This document shows positions 55,527-63,688 of a stretch of DNA of 64,000 bases, in pieces. Position 1 is the first letter of the stretch. Every line of letters starts with the position of its first letter. This DNA is from Actinomadura physcomitrii (GTDB taxonomy: Bacteria; Actinomycetota; Actinomycetes; Streptosporangiales; Streptosporangiaceae). Both the position numbers and the translations under genes were made by a program. The DNA lies in contig NZ_WBMS02000011.1 in the NCBI RefSeq assembly GCF_008923205.2, positions 124,001-188,000 on the forward strand, given 5' to 3'. The notes under the pieces were generated by a model. That model searched no databases and had not been told where the DNA came from. It worked only from the letters and a program-made list of their open reading frames with translations.

Positions 55527-57026
55527 ATGAAAAAAGTGCTCGCCGTTCTGCCCGCATTGGCGATCACCGCGTTGTTCTTACAGGCGCCGCCGGCGCGCGC
55601 GGAAGCCCCCGCCGGTGTCCGCTCTCCCGTGATCATCACGCCGCCCCGGGGCGATCACGGTTTCCCGTTCATGGCAGACGCGGAGGACCTCGCCGCCGAG
55701 GGCTATGTCGAGCAGGAATTCTTCCTCCAAGGCACGGCGACGGCCTACGAGAAGGCCGGGACATGGACGTTCGACGGCCACTGGACGGTCAAACCCGCAG
55801 GCAGCGCCGCCTACAGGACGCGCATCCTCGTCCGCCGTCCCGCACGGCAATCGAGGTTCAACGGCACGGTGCTCGTCGAGTGGCTCAACGACACCGGCAC
55901 CCTGGACACCATGCCCGACTGGTCCTACGCCCACGACGAACTGCTGCGCGCCGGCTACGCCTGGGTGGGCGTGTCGGCGCAGCAGATAGGGATCACGGGC
56001 CCGCTGGGCATGCGCGCCTGGGATTCGGCGCGGTACGCGAGCCTCGCCCATCCCGGCGACAAGTATTCCTACGACATCTTCTCCCAGGCCGCCAAAGCTT
56101 TGCGCTCCCCGAACGGTCCGAGTCCGCTGGGAGATCTGCGCGCATCGAAGTTCATCGGGGACGGCGAGTCGCAGTCCGCGGTGCGCATGGCCACCTACGT
56201 CAACGCCGTGGCGCCGCAGGCCCGCATGTTCGACGGCTACCTCATCCACAGCAACGCCTCGTTCGCGGCGCCGCTCGCCGACGGCTACATCGACCTGTCG
56301 TTCCCCACCGCGCGGATCCGGACCGACCTCAAGGCCCCTACGTTCCTGCTCGCCACCGAGTCCGACGTCGGCCTGAACGCCGCCGCCCGCCAGCCGGACT
56401 CGGCGACCGTCCACACCTGGGAGATCACGGGATCCGCCCACGCGGACAGATGGATGTTCGACCAGATCGCGCCCACGGTGAAGAGATCCACCGGCGTCCC
56501 GGTCCAGCTCGACGCCGTCTGCGGTGAAGACGCCGCGCCGATCAACGACGGCCCCGGCCACTACGCCGCGGACGCCGCGCTGGCCGCGCTCGACCGCTGG
56601 ATGCGCGGCGGGCCCGCACCGGCCGCCGGCGCCCCCATCACCCTGTCCGGCGGCGGCATCGCGCGCGACCCCGCCACCGGGCTGGCCCTCGGCGGGGTGC
56701 GCCTGCCCGACGTCACCGTGCCGACGCGGACGCTGTCCGGTCAGCGCGGCGGCGGGATAACCGGGCTGATCTGCACGCTGTTCGGCGCGTCCGACGCATG
56801 GAACGCCGACGCCGACCCGTGGGACCGGCACGACGGAGCGGATCCCTCCGACCCCTCCCCGCCCCGTGCCGCCGAGCCCGTGCTCGCGCACCTGTACCCC
56901 ACCCGCGACGACTACGTCCGCAAGGTGTCCGCGGCGGCATCGTCGGCGGCCCGCCTCGGATTCCTCACCCGCAGCGACGCCGAGAAGATCGTCGACAAGG
57001 CCGGCCGGTCCGCCGTCGCCGGCTGA
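55527..57026 (+). CDS. Secreted alpha/beta-hydrolase-domain protein
   Basis: 499-aa exported protein: MKKVLAVLPALAITALFLQ is the signal peptide, cut near ARA. The body follows the alpha/beta hydrolase domain family found next to actinobacterial P450s (FNGTVLVEWLNDTGTLDTMP, FIGDGESQSAVRMATYVNAV with a GxSxS-type elbow, GSAHADRWMFDQIA). Likely an esterase or lipase-type enzyme on a bulky ester outside the cell or at the membrane. No ribosome site precedes ATG 55527. It starts the operon with the following P450, behind the TetR-type palindrome. Confidence 0.85.
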   Translation: MKKVLAVLPALAITALFLQAPPARAEAPAGVRSPVIITPPRGDHGFPFMADAEDLAAEGYVEQEFFLQGTATAYEKAGTWTFDGHWTVKPAGSAAYRTRILVRRPARQSRFNGTVLVEWLNDTGTLDTMPDWSYAHDELLRAGYAWVGVSAQQIGITGPLGMRAWDSARYASLAHPGDKYSYDIFSQAAKALRSPNGPSPLGDLRASKFIGDGESQSAVRMATYVNAVAPQARMFDGYLIHSNASFAAPLADGYIDLSFPTARIRTDLKAPTFLLATESDVGLNAAARQPDSATVHTWEITGSAHADRWMFDQIAPTVKRSTGVPVQLDAVCGEDAAPINDGPGHYAADAALAALDRWMRGGPAPAAGAPITLSGGGIARDPATGLALGGVRLPDVTVPTRTLSGQRGGGITGLICTLFGASDAWNADADPWDRHDGADPSDPSPPRAAEPVLAHLYPTRDDYVRKVSAAASSAARLGFLTRSDAEKIVDKAGRSAVAG

Positions 57027-57089
57027 CATCGCCGGTCCGCACCATTCCGCGAGTACGCGGTTCCGTCCCCTAGTTCCGGAGGCATGCAG

Positions 57090-58295
57090 ATGAGCACCGA
57101 CACCGCCGTCCGCTGGGACCCCTACGACCAGTCCCTGGTGGCCGACCCCTATCCGACGTACCGGCGGATGCGGGAGGAGGCGCCGCTGTACTACAACGAC
57201 GAGCACGACTTCTACGCGGTCAGCCGGTTCGCCGACTGCGAGAGCGGCCTGCCGGACTGGCGGACGTTCACCTCCGGCCGGGGCGGCATCCTCGAACTGA
57301 TCAAATCCGGCGTGCGGATCCCTCCGGGCACGCTGATCTTCGAGGATCCGCCGCTGCACGACATCCACCGCCGGCTGCTCGTGCGCGTCTTCACGCCCCG
57401 CCGGATCGCCGCGCTGGAGCCGCTGGTGCGCCGGTTCTGCGCGCGCACCCTCGATCCGCTGGCCGGCGAGCGGCGCTTCGACCTGATCGCCGAGGTCAGC
57501 GCCGAGATGCCGATGCGGGTGATCGGCATGCTGCTCGGCATCCCGGAGGCCGACCAGGCGGCCATCCGCGACAGCGCCGACGAGCACCTGCGCACCGAGG
57601 CCGGCAGCGGGATCGACTACAGCGGCGAAACGCACTTCACCAATGAGACGTTCGCCGACTACCTCGAGTGGCGCCGCGACCACCCCTCCGACGACCTGAT
57701 GACCCAGCTGCTGAACACCCGGTTCGAGGACGAGAACGGCGTGACGCGCACCCTCACGCGCGATGAGGTCCTCACCTACGTCACCGTGCTTGCCGGCGCG
57801 GGCAACGAGACCACCGGGCGGCTCGTCGGCTGGATCGCCTCCACCCTCGCCCGCCACCCCGACCAGCGCCGGGAACTCGTCGACGACCCCTCCCTGATCC
57901 CCAACGCGATCGAGGAGATCCTGCGCTACGAACCCCCGGGACCGTTCATCGCCCGGTACGTCGCCAAGGACGTCGAGATGCACGGCCGGACGGTACCGGC
58001 CGGCAGCGCCATCCTGTTCATCGTCGCCTCCGCCAACCGCGACGAGGCGCGCTACCCCGGCGGGGAGAGCTTCGACATCCACCGCACCGTCGGCCAGCAG
58101 CTGACGTTCGGCCTCGGCGCCCACTACTGCCTCGGAGCGGCCCTGGCCAGGCTCGAAGGACGGATCGCGCTCGAGGAGATGCTCAAGCGCTTCCCCGCAT
58201 GGGACGTCGACTGGGACGCGGCCAGGATGGCGCAGACCTCCACCGTCCGCGGCTGGGAGACCCTCCCGCTCGTCATCGACGGCCGCGAGGCGTAG
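57090..58295 (+). CDS. Cytochrome P450 (partner of the secreted hydrolase)
   Basis: 401-aa soluble P450. The I-helix is AGAGNETTGR, the ExxR is EEILR, and the heme loop is FGLGAHYCLGAALAR. ATG 57090 is chosen because GGAGG (57078-57082) lies 7 nt upstream; ATG 57084 is too close. The sequence type (PYPTYRRMREEAPLYYN at the N-terminus) is common among actinobacterial steroid/terpene P450s. Probably induced together with the hydrolase when the TetR protein releases its operator. Confidence 0.94.
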   Translation: MSTDTAVRWDPYDQSLVADPYPTYRRMREEAPLYYNDEHDFYAVSRFADCESGLPDWRTFTSGRGGILELIKSGVRIPPGTLIFEDPPLHDIHRRLLVRVFTPRRIAALEPLVRRFCARTLDPLAGERRFDLIAEVSAEMPMRVIGMLLGIPEADQAAIRDSADEHLRTEAGSGIDYSGETHFTNETFADYLEWRRDHPSDDLMTQLLNTRFEDENGVTRTLTRDEVLTYVTVLAGAGNETTGRLVGWIASTLARHPDQRRELVDDPSLIPNAIEEILRYEPPGPFIARYVAKDVEMHGRTVPAGSAILFIVASANRDEARYPGGESFDIHRTVGQQLTFGLGAHYCLGAALARLEGRIALEEMLKRFPAWDVDWDAARMAQTSTVRGWETLPLVIDGREA

Positions 58296-58314
58296 CGAGC
58301 GCGACGGGCCCGGT

Positions 58315-59562
58315 TCAGCCGAAGACGACGGGAATGGCGGTCGCGCCGCGTTCGTAGAACCCGATGAAACGCGGCGGCTCGGCGTCCGGGTCGAGGCGCA
58401 GGTTCGGCAGCCGGTCGAGCAGCGCGCCGATTCCGGTGAGCATCTCGGCGCGCGCGACGTGCATGCCGAGGCAGATGTGCGGGCCGCCGCCGAACGCGAG
58501 GGACGCCTTCGGAGGACGATGCACGTCGTACTCGTCCGGGTTCTCCCACCGTGCCGGGTCGCGATTGGCCGCGCCGATGGAGATGTGCAGGACGGCCCCC
58601 TTCGGCAGACGCACCCCGAAGAAGTCGGTGTCCCGCGTCACCCACCGCGAGAACATCGGGTCGGTGGGCTGCCACCGCGTCGACTCCTCGATCGCCGGCC
58701 GCAGCAGCGCGCGGTCCTCGCGGACGGCCGCGAGGACATGGGGCCGCTGCAGCAGCGCGGCGAGCGTGATGCCCATCTGCTTCCACGTCGTGCCCGACCC
58801 GGCGGCGAGCAGCAGCAGGGCGAACGAGTGGATCTCGGTGTCGGTCAGCCGGTGCGGCGTGCCGTCCGCGTCCTTGACCTCCGCTTCGACCAGCACGCTG
58901 ATCAGATCGTCGCGGGGCCGCTCCCGCCGTTCCGCCACGATCGGCCCGAGGATCCGCAGGACGTCCTGCGGCCGCCGCGCGGCCGCCCGCACGTCGAGCG
59001 CGCGCTCCAGCGGGATGCCGAAGGCACCGGTGATCGTCAGCACCGGGATCGCCGCGCAGAAGTCGACGTTGAGCTCGGCCCTGCCCTGGTCCGCGAACGC
59101 GTCGATCAGCAGGTGGACGGTCCGTTCGATCCAGTTCCTGATCCACCACCGGGCCTTCGCGGGCACGAACGACGGCTGCACCAGCGCGCGGTAGCGCCGG
59201 TGCCGCTCGCCGCCCATCGACAGCATGCTGTTGGTCACGGCGGGCGCTCCGTCGAGGTCGACCGCTTCCGGCGAGGACGCGAAGACCTCGCCGTCCCGGT
59301 AGGCGCGGTCGCAGGCGGCGTGGGCGAACGCCGAGAAGTGCGGCCGGTCCGGCTCCGGCAGGCCGTGGAAGAGCAGCGGCTCGTCGACACCGGTGAGTTC
59401 GTGCACGGTGCCCTCGTGCACGGGCGCCCGCTCCCGCAACGACCGCCATATCGGATACGGATCGTCCTCGTAGCCGCCGCCGGCCTGGGCGACGAAGCTG
59501 CCGCGCAGGTCGAACAGCTCGCGCACACGGTCCACGTCGAGCACGTCACGCGTCGGGCTCAC
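58315..59562 (-). CDS. Cytochrome P450 (TetR-linked)
   Basis: 415-aa P450. The I-helix reads LLAAGSGTTWK, the ExxR is EESTR, and the heme loop is FGGGPHICLGMHVAR. GTG 59562 starts MSPTRDVLDV, and the promoter region immediately upstream carries the long palindrome 59573-59597. It is convergent with the other P450 gene (20 nt apart at the 3' ends). The two share about the usual P450 core only, so they are not recent duplicates. Likely controlled by the TetR gene just upstream. Confidence 0.94.
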   Translation of the reverse strand: MSPTRDVLDVDRVRELFDLRGSFVAQAGGGYEDDPYPIWRSLRERAPVHEGTVHELTGVDEPLLFHGLPEPDRPHFSAFAHAACDRAYRDGEVFASSPEAVDLDGAPAVTNSMLSMGGERHRRYRALVQPSFVPAKARWWIRNWIERTVHLLIDAFADQGRAELNVDFCAAIPVLTITGAFGIPLERALDVRAAARRPQDVLRILGPIVAERRERPRDDLISVLVEAEVKDADGTPHRLTDTEIHSFALLLLAAGSGTTWKQMGITLAALLQRPHVLAAVREDRALLRPAIEESTRWQPTDPMFSRWVTRDTDFFGVRLPKGAVLHISIGAANRDPARWENPDEYDVHRPPKASLAFGGGPHICLGMHVARAEMLTGIGALLDRLPNLRLDPDAEPPRFIGFYERGATAIPVVFG

Positions 59563-59572
59563 CGCGCACCCC

Positions 59573-59597
59573 TTTGGTAGAACGTGCTTCTACCAAA
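59573..59597. promoter_or_regulatory. TetR operator candidate, copy 2 (10-bp arms, 5-nt spacer)
   Basis: tttggtagaa-cgtgc-ttctaccaaa is a perfect inverted repeat, 11 nt upstream of the P450 start and 34 nt downstream of the TetR stop. Its core matches the site before the hydrolase/P450 operon. Confidence 0.8.
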
Positions 59598-59630
59598 ACA
59601 AGTAAGCGCATATTCGTCAATGGGGCCGGG

Positions 59631-60395
59631 TCAGATCGGCCCTTCCGAAAGTTCGGGCGTCCCGCCCAGCGCGGCGAGGCAGAACGCCCACACGCGGTCC
59701 GCGAGGACCTCCGCCGGCGCGTCCAGCGGCGCATACGCGTAGTAGTGGTACACCGAGATGATCAGCTGGGTGACCAGCCACGCGTCGTACTCCTCATGCA
59801 CCGGCCTGAGCAGCCCCCGCTCGGCGGCCGCCCGGATCTCCGGTATGAGCAGCTCGGCGTACCGCCGCGTCGCATGCGAGAGCTCCTCCGGGTACAACTG
59901 GTGCAGCCGCCAATGTTCCGTGGTGACGAAGCGGGGGTGGGCGCCGCCCGCACCTTCGGTCCCGACCGTGTCGATCAGGGCCCGGATGTAGTACCGCAGC
60001 CGCGAGACGGGATCGGGCAGCTCGCGCCCCCGGCGTTCGAGCACGGCACAGGACTCGTTGATCAGCTCCTCCATCAGGGAGAGCAGCACCTGGTCCTTGC
60101 TCGGAAAATAGTTGTAGAACGTCTGGATCGCGACACCGGCCTCCCGCACCAGCTGCTGGGTGGTGAAATCCGTGCCCTTCGCGGCCACGAGCCGGCGCGC
60201 GGCCTCGACGATCTGCTTCGCCTTCTCGACGCCCCGGGTCCGCGAACGCCGGACGGCCGGCGAACGGTCCGCCGCCCGCTCCGCCCACGAACCGCGGGGC
60301 TTCTCCTCGTCCCGAGGCTTCCGCCCCCTCGAAGGCATCCCGCGCCCACTCTCCCTGGCCCCATCGCTCCGTCGCAGCACCGCAATGCTATTCAC
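59631..60395 (-). CDS. TetR-family transcriptional regulator of the P450/hydrolase genes
   Basis: 254-aa protein. After a basic, disordered N-terminus (about 1-50), the helix-turn-helix is TTQQLVREAGVAIQTFYNYF, followed by a ligand-binding domain. GTG 60395 gives the longest form; ATG 60338 (MPSRGRKPRDEEK) is an equally plausible start. It lies upstream of a P450 gene in the same direction, and two matching palindromes mark both P450 promoters. This suggests a local repressor sensing the P450 or hydrolase substrate. The 3' end of the ATP-binding gene's extended frame overlaps its 5' end by 8 nt. Confidence 0.9.
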   Translation of the reverse strand: MNSIAVLRRSDGARESGRGMPSRGRKPRDEEKPRGSWAERAADRSPAVRRSRTRGVEKAKQIVEAARRLVAAKGTDFTTQQLVREAGVAIQTFYNYFPSKDQVLLSLMEELINESCAVLERRGRELPDPVSRLRYYIRALIDTVGTEGAGGAHPRFVTTEHWRLHQLYPEELSHATRRYAELLIPEIRAAAERGLLRPVHEEYDAWLVTQLIISVYHYYAYAPLDAPAEVLADRVWAFCLAALGGTPELSEGPI

Positions 60396-61020
60396 ATCGG
60401 CTCTGCAACGCGGTCCAAGGGATGGAAGCCGATCTGCGACACCTCACCCATTGCCCGTGGCCCGGGTCTCGCAGAGCGAAGACCGAGTTCGTGTTGATAC
60501 CCGCCACGAGACCCTGCTCGGTTGCCTGGTCGTTGCCCGCGTTCGCACGGAACGTCGCGGCGATCGAGCAGCACTCGCCGCGCGACGAGGCGAGGTCAGG
60601 GTTTGAGGCGGGCCCACACCCATTTGCCGCCGGACGGGTCGGGGGTGGGCCGCACTCGGCGGCGAGGGCCGCGACGATCGGGAGGCCCCGGCCGCCGTTG
60701 TCGTCCCAGTGCTCCTCGGAGACGTCGAGGGTGTCCAGGGTCATGTCGATCATCGGGCGAGCCTGCGGCTGTGCCGTGCTCGCGTCCCACACCGCGATGA
60801 GGACGCCCGCGACGTCACGGCTGAACTGGAAGCGGATCTCCTTGCCGGGCGTGGCCGCCACGGCGTTGGTGATCAATTCCGAGGCGATCAGGAATGCATC
60901 GTCCGAAATATGACCGTAGCCCCAATTGTGAAGTCGTGTTTTCGTGAGCGTGCGCGCGAGGCCCGGCGCCGCCTTCGACGCGAGCATGGGGATCAGCAGG
61001 CAGTCCGGTGTGCTCATCAT
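60388..61020 (-). CDS. ATP-binding regulatory protein (HATPase_c_2), frameshifted C-terminus
   Basis: 210-aa frame of the RsbW-like orphan family that accompanies XRE/DUF397 pairs. The N-box is ASELITNAVAAT and the G1/G2 region DDNGGRGLPIV. After VAALAAECGP the frame drifts into an unnatural tail. A neighbouring frame gives the standard ending (PDPSGGKWVWARLKP) with a stop at 60602, so one C is probably missing near 60650. The functional protein would be about 140 aa. Divergent from the XRE gene, with GGAAGGAG upstream of ATG 61020. Confidence 0.78.
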   Translation of the reverse strand: MMSTPDCLLIPMLASKAAPGLARTLTKTRLHNWGYGHISDDAFLIASELITNAVAATPGKEIRFQFSRDVAGVLIAVWDASTAQPQARPMIDMTLDTLDVSEEHWDDNGGRGLPIVAALAAECGPPPTRPAANGCGPASNPDLASSRGECCSIAATFRANAGNDQATEQGLVAGINTNSVFALRDPGHGQWVRCRRSASIPWTALQSRCE

Positions 61021-61128
61021 CCGTTGCCCACTCCTTCCTGCAGAGATTCACGATTCGTGTCCCCAGAATCACGTCAAGTGATTAGAGTGGTGTGTATTCG
61101 CAAACATCCCAACCCCCGGGAGATGTCG

Positions 61129-61842
61129 ATGAGCGCCGCCGACGAGATCGACCCCATGTCCTCGCTCTACGCCTGGCTGGCCTTCGACCTGCGTTTTTAC
61201 CGTCAGAAGCGGGGCCTCACCGGCACCCGTGTCGGCGAGATCATCAACTGCGTCCGATCGCATGTTGCGAACCTGGAGGCGGGGCGCGCGTGCATCGACA
61301 TGAACCAGGCGAAAGCCCTGGATCAGGCGTGGGACACGGGCGGCCACTTCGAGCGCCTCCTGCACTTCGCCCGCTGCCTGCACAATCCCGACTGGTTCCG
61401 CCAGAGCGTCGAGTACGAGGTGAAGGCCAAAATTCTCCGGATCTACCAAGGGCAGACGATTCCCGTTCCCTTGCAGACCGAGGACTACGCCCGCGCCGTC
61501 CTGTCGCTGGCACGCGTTGCCGACGTCGAGAAGGCGCTCATGGAGCGGATGAAGGCTCAACTTCAGCGGCTGCTGGAGTTGGGGGAGCGTCCGAGCGTGA
61601 GCATCCGAGTCATCGCTCGATCGGCCGGATGGCACTTCGGGTTGAACGGCCCGTTCCAGATCATGAGCCTGGAGCGCAAGGACGTCGCCTACATCGGTGC
61701 GTTTCGCGGTGGCCGATTGGCTCAGGACGCCGCCGAGGTGCGGGAGATGGCCGTAGATTTCGAGTTGATCGGGGCAAAAGCCTCGTCCGAGGGTGAATCC
61801 CGTGCCCTGATCGAACAGCTCATGGAGGGCTTCGGATGTTGA
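61129..61842 (+). CDS. XRE-family regulator with DUF5753 domain (shortened)
   Basis: 237-aa regulator. The N-terminal helix-turn-helix (LTGTRVGEIINCVRSHVANL) is followed by the DUF5753 region (FRQSVEYEVKAKILRIYQGQ, then RSAGWHFGLNGPFQIMSLER). Compared with usual members (about 270-280 aa), some 35 residues between the TEDYARAVL and MKAQLQRLLELGE segments appear to be missing. ATG 61129 has GGGAG 6 nt upstream; ATG 61123 is too close to it. The stop overlaps the DUF397 start. Together with the divergent ATP-binding gene this is the common actinomycete three-gene module linked to development and antibiotic regulation. Confidence 0.9.
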   Translation: MSAADEIDPMSSLYAWLAFDLRFYRQKRGLTGTRVGEIINCVRSHVANLEAGRACIDMNQAKALDQAWDTGGHFERLLHFARCLHNPDWFRQSVEYEVKAKILRIYQGQTIPVPLQTEDYARAVLSLARVADVEKALMERMKAQLQRLLELGERPSVSIRVIARSAGWHFGLNGPFQIMSLERKDVAYIGAFRGGRLAQDAAEVREMAVDFELIGAKASSEGESRALIEQLMEGFGC

Positions 61843-62030
61843 TCAATTGGCGCAAGAGCTCGTACAGCGGAAGCTCGAACGATGAGATGTGCGTCGAGGT
61901 GGCCGAGTTGATGAGCGGCATCGGGATCAGGGACTCCAGGGACCCGGACGGCGGGCGGCTTGTTGTAGACCGGGTGCGGCTCGGAAGCCTGCTGCGGGCG
62001 ATCAAGGATGGAGCGCTCGACCGGGCGTGA
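61836..62030 (+). CDS. DUF397 protein (intact copy)
   Basis: 64-aa protein with INWRKSSYSGSSNDEMCVEVAE and IRDSRDPDGGRL, the full DUF397 pattern. It overlaps the XRE stop by 7 nt. DUF397 proteins act with their XRE partner, probably as small modulators. The homologous but degraded copy is at 50727-50987. Confidence 0.92.
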   Translation: MLINWRKSSYSGSSNDEMCVEVAELMSGIGIRDSRDPDGGRLVVDRVRLGSLLRAIKDGALDRA

Positions 62031-62159
62031 CCGGACGCAGGGCCGATCTCGAAGCGAGGGCGCTTCGGGGTCGGCCGGGGCGACGGGAGGCTGGGCGGAT
62101 GGGGAGGGGCACGCGCGGAGAGGCCGACGCTGGCGGTCGATGGGTTCGGCGGAATCTCT

Positions 62160-62226
62160 GACCCCCTTCCCCCTCTACGCCACCGCCGTCTCCCTCCTCC
62201 CCGCCCAAAGCCCTGCCGACGGCTGA
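62160..62226 (+). pseudogene. Kinase-tail remnant (C-terminal PFPLYATAVSLLP)
   Basis: Only the last codons of a Ser/Thr kinase gene remain: PFPLYATAVSLLPAQSPADG and a stop. The first 41 nt are identical to the tail of the kinase pseudogene 6.9 kb upstream. No kinase catalytic sequence lies before it; DUF397 3' flanking DNA adjoins instead, so this is a recombination scar. Confidence 0.65.
62162..62202 (+). repeat. 41-bp direct repeat, copy 2
   Basis: Exact match to 55275-55315, same orientation. The flanking DNA differs on the left and diverges quickly on the right. Confidence 0.9.
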
Positions 62227-62505
62227 GCCGCAAACAGCACCGCCACCTGCGTACTCACTCGTACGGCGCAGATATGCCAGTATTTCGCGCAGGTCGACGG
62301 CCCTGGGCCGGATGGAAGATGAGGATGCCGTCGACGGAGCTGCCGGGGCGCGGGGACTCGGACACGGATCTCTTCGAAGCGCACAGTACTTGTCAAAGGC
62401 TTTGTCGAGGCCCCGTCGCCTGGACCGGCCTGGGCCTCTGCGGCCGAGGGTGGTCACTTTCTTCTCTAAGGCCGTCCTGTCGGGGCGATTCGTTACCATT
62501 CCGGC
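62227..62505. other. Intergenic region before the HNH-pseudokinase gene
   Basis: 279 nt with no credible gene on either strand. An AT-richer patch with ttgtcaaaggctttgtc at about 62390-62406 may be part of the HNH-gene promoter. Confidence 0.4.
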
Positions 62506-63669
62506 GTGCCTGCCTCGGAACGGACGCGACGAGAGCTGTTCGAGCGCGGGGGCGGGCGGTGCGCGATGTGCGGGCGGTCCCTGGTGATCGACGCCGGTCC
62601 CGGCGGGACCGGCTACAACATCGCCGAGGCGGCGCACATCGTCGCGGAGAAGGACGGCGGCCCGAGAGGCGCGGGCGACCGTCCCGCGGACGTCAACGGC
62701 ATCGCCAACCTGGTGCTGCTCTGCCCGTCCCACCATCGCACCATCGACAAGGGCGACGGGGAGAGGCTGTGGCCGCGGCACAAGCTGCTCCAGTTGAAGC
62801 GCGACCACGAGTCGTGGACGGCGGTCCTCGCGGCGCGGCCTACGCCTCCCGAACCGCAGGCGCGGGGACGGGAGGGGCCGCCCGGTCCGGGGGACGTGGT
62901 CGTCGTCGACGGCGAGCCGTACCGGATCTGCGCCGAGCCGGGGCCGCACCGCGACGCCGTCGAGCATGCCGAACGGGCGTACGAGGCCGTGACCTGCGAC
63001 GGCGGCGCCGTCCGCTGCCAGGGCCACGTCTACGGCGAAGGCCGGACCGAGGGGCACGCCTGGCTGCGCCTGTGGTGGACGCGGCACGGCGCGGGCCCGT
63101 CGAACTCGGCGCGGACGATGGCGGCCGACGAGATGGCGCTGCTCGCCGACCTGCCGGCGCTTCCCGCGCTGCCGCGCCTGCTCGGCGTGGAGATGACGGA
63201 GCGGACGGTCGCGGTCGTGACGGCGATGCCGGCGCCGACGACCGCGCGCGACCGGCTGACCCGTACGGGCGCCGTGCCGGGCCGGGACGAACTGGCGCTC
63301 CTGGCGGGAGCCTTGCCCGATCTGTGCGAGGCGCTCGGTGAACTCCACGACCGCGGCCTGGCTCACGGGGCGCTGAGCGGCGGGACGATCCTCATGCCCG
63401 CTCCGGGCGCGCTCGCGCTGCGCGATCTCGGTCTCGCGGCGGCGGGGAGGCCCGCGGCCGGCGCGGCGGACGTCCGGCAACTGGCGCGGATCCTGTACGA
63501 GCTGATCACCGGGCGTCCGGCCGGCCGCCGTCACCGGCACGTCGCGCCGTCCGTCCTCAATCCCGCCGCCGGCGCCGGGTGGGACGCGATGCTGCTCCGC
63601 GCCCTGTCCGCGGACGCGGCGGAGCGGCCCGGCGCCCGCGCGTTCGCCGCGGGGCTGGGCGACGGCTGA
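62506..63669 (+). CDS. HNH nuclease fused to a degenerate protein-kinase-like domain
   Basis: 387-aa protein. The N-terminus is an HNH endonuclease: Zn ligands Cys19/Cys22 and Cys73, with EAAHIV (His44), Asn68 and SHHRTID (His76/His77). From about residue 180 the pattern follows a protein kinase C-lobe, but the catalytic loop reads HGALSGGTILM (His287, Asp lost to Ala289) and the DFG position reads RDLGLA (Asp307). It is therefore probably a pseudokinase or an atypical nucleotide binder. GTG 62506 is the start. The following gene begins 20 nt later with a strong ribosome site, so the two form an operon. A nuclease with a sensing domain suggests a conflict or defence role (inference). Confidence 0.82.
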   Translation: MPASERTRRELFERGGGRCAMCGRSLVIDAGPGGTGYNIAEAAHIVAEKDGGPRGAGDRPADVNGIANLVLLCPSHHRTIDKGDGERLWPRHKLLQLKRDHESWTAVLAARPTPPEPQARGREGPPGPGDVVVVDGEPYRICAEPGPHRDAVEHAERAYEAVTCDGGAVRCQGHVYGEGRTEGHAWLRLWWTRHGAGPSNSARTMAADEMALLADLPALPALPRLLGVEMTERTVAVVTAMPAPTTARDRLTRTGAVPGRDELALLAGALPDLCEALGELHDRGLAHGALSGGTILMPAPGALALRDLGLAAAGRPAAGAADVRQLARILYELITGRPAGRRHRHVAPSVLNPAAGAGWDAMLLRALSADAAERPGARAFAAGLGDG

Positions 63670-63688
63670 CCGCCGAAACGGAGGACGC

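Noticed and set aside
54036..57026. 996-aa plus-strand frame joining the kinase remnant and the secreted hydrolase
   Set aside because: The hydrolase has its own signal peptide at 55527 and an operator-bearing promoter before it; the longer frame only passes through a frameshifted pseudogene and intergenic DNA.
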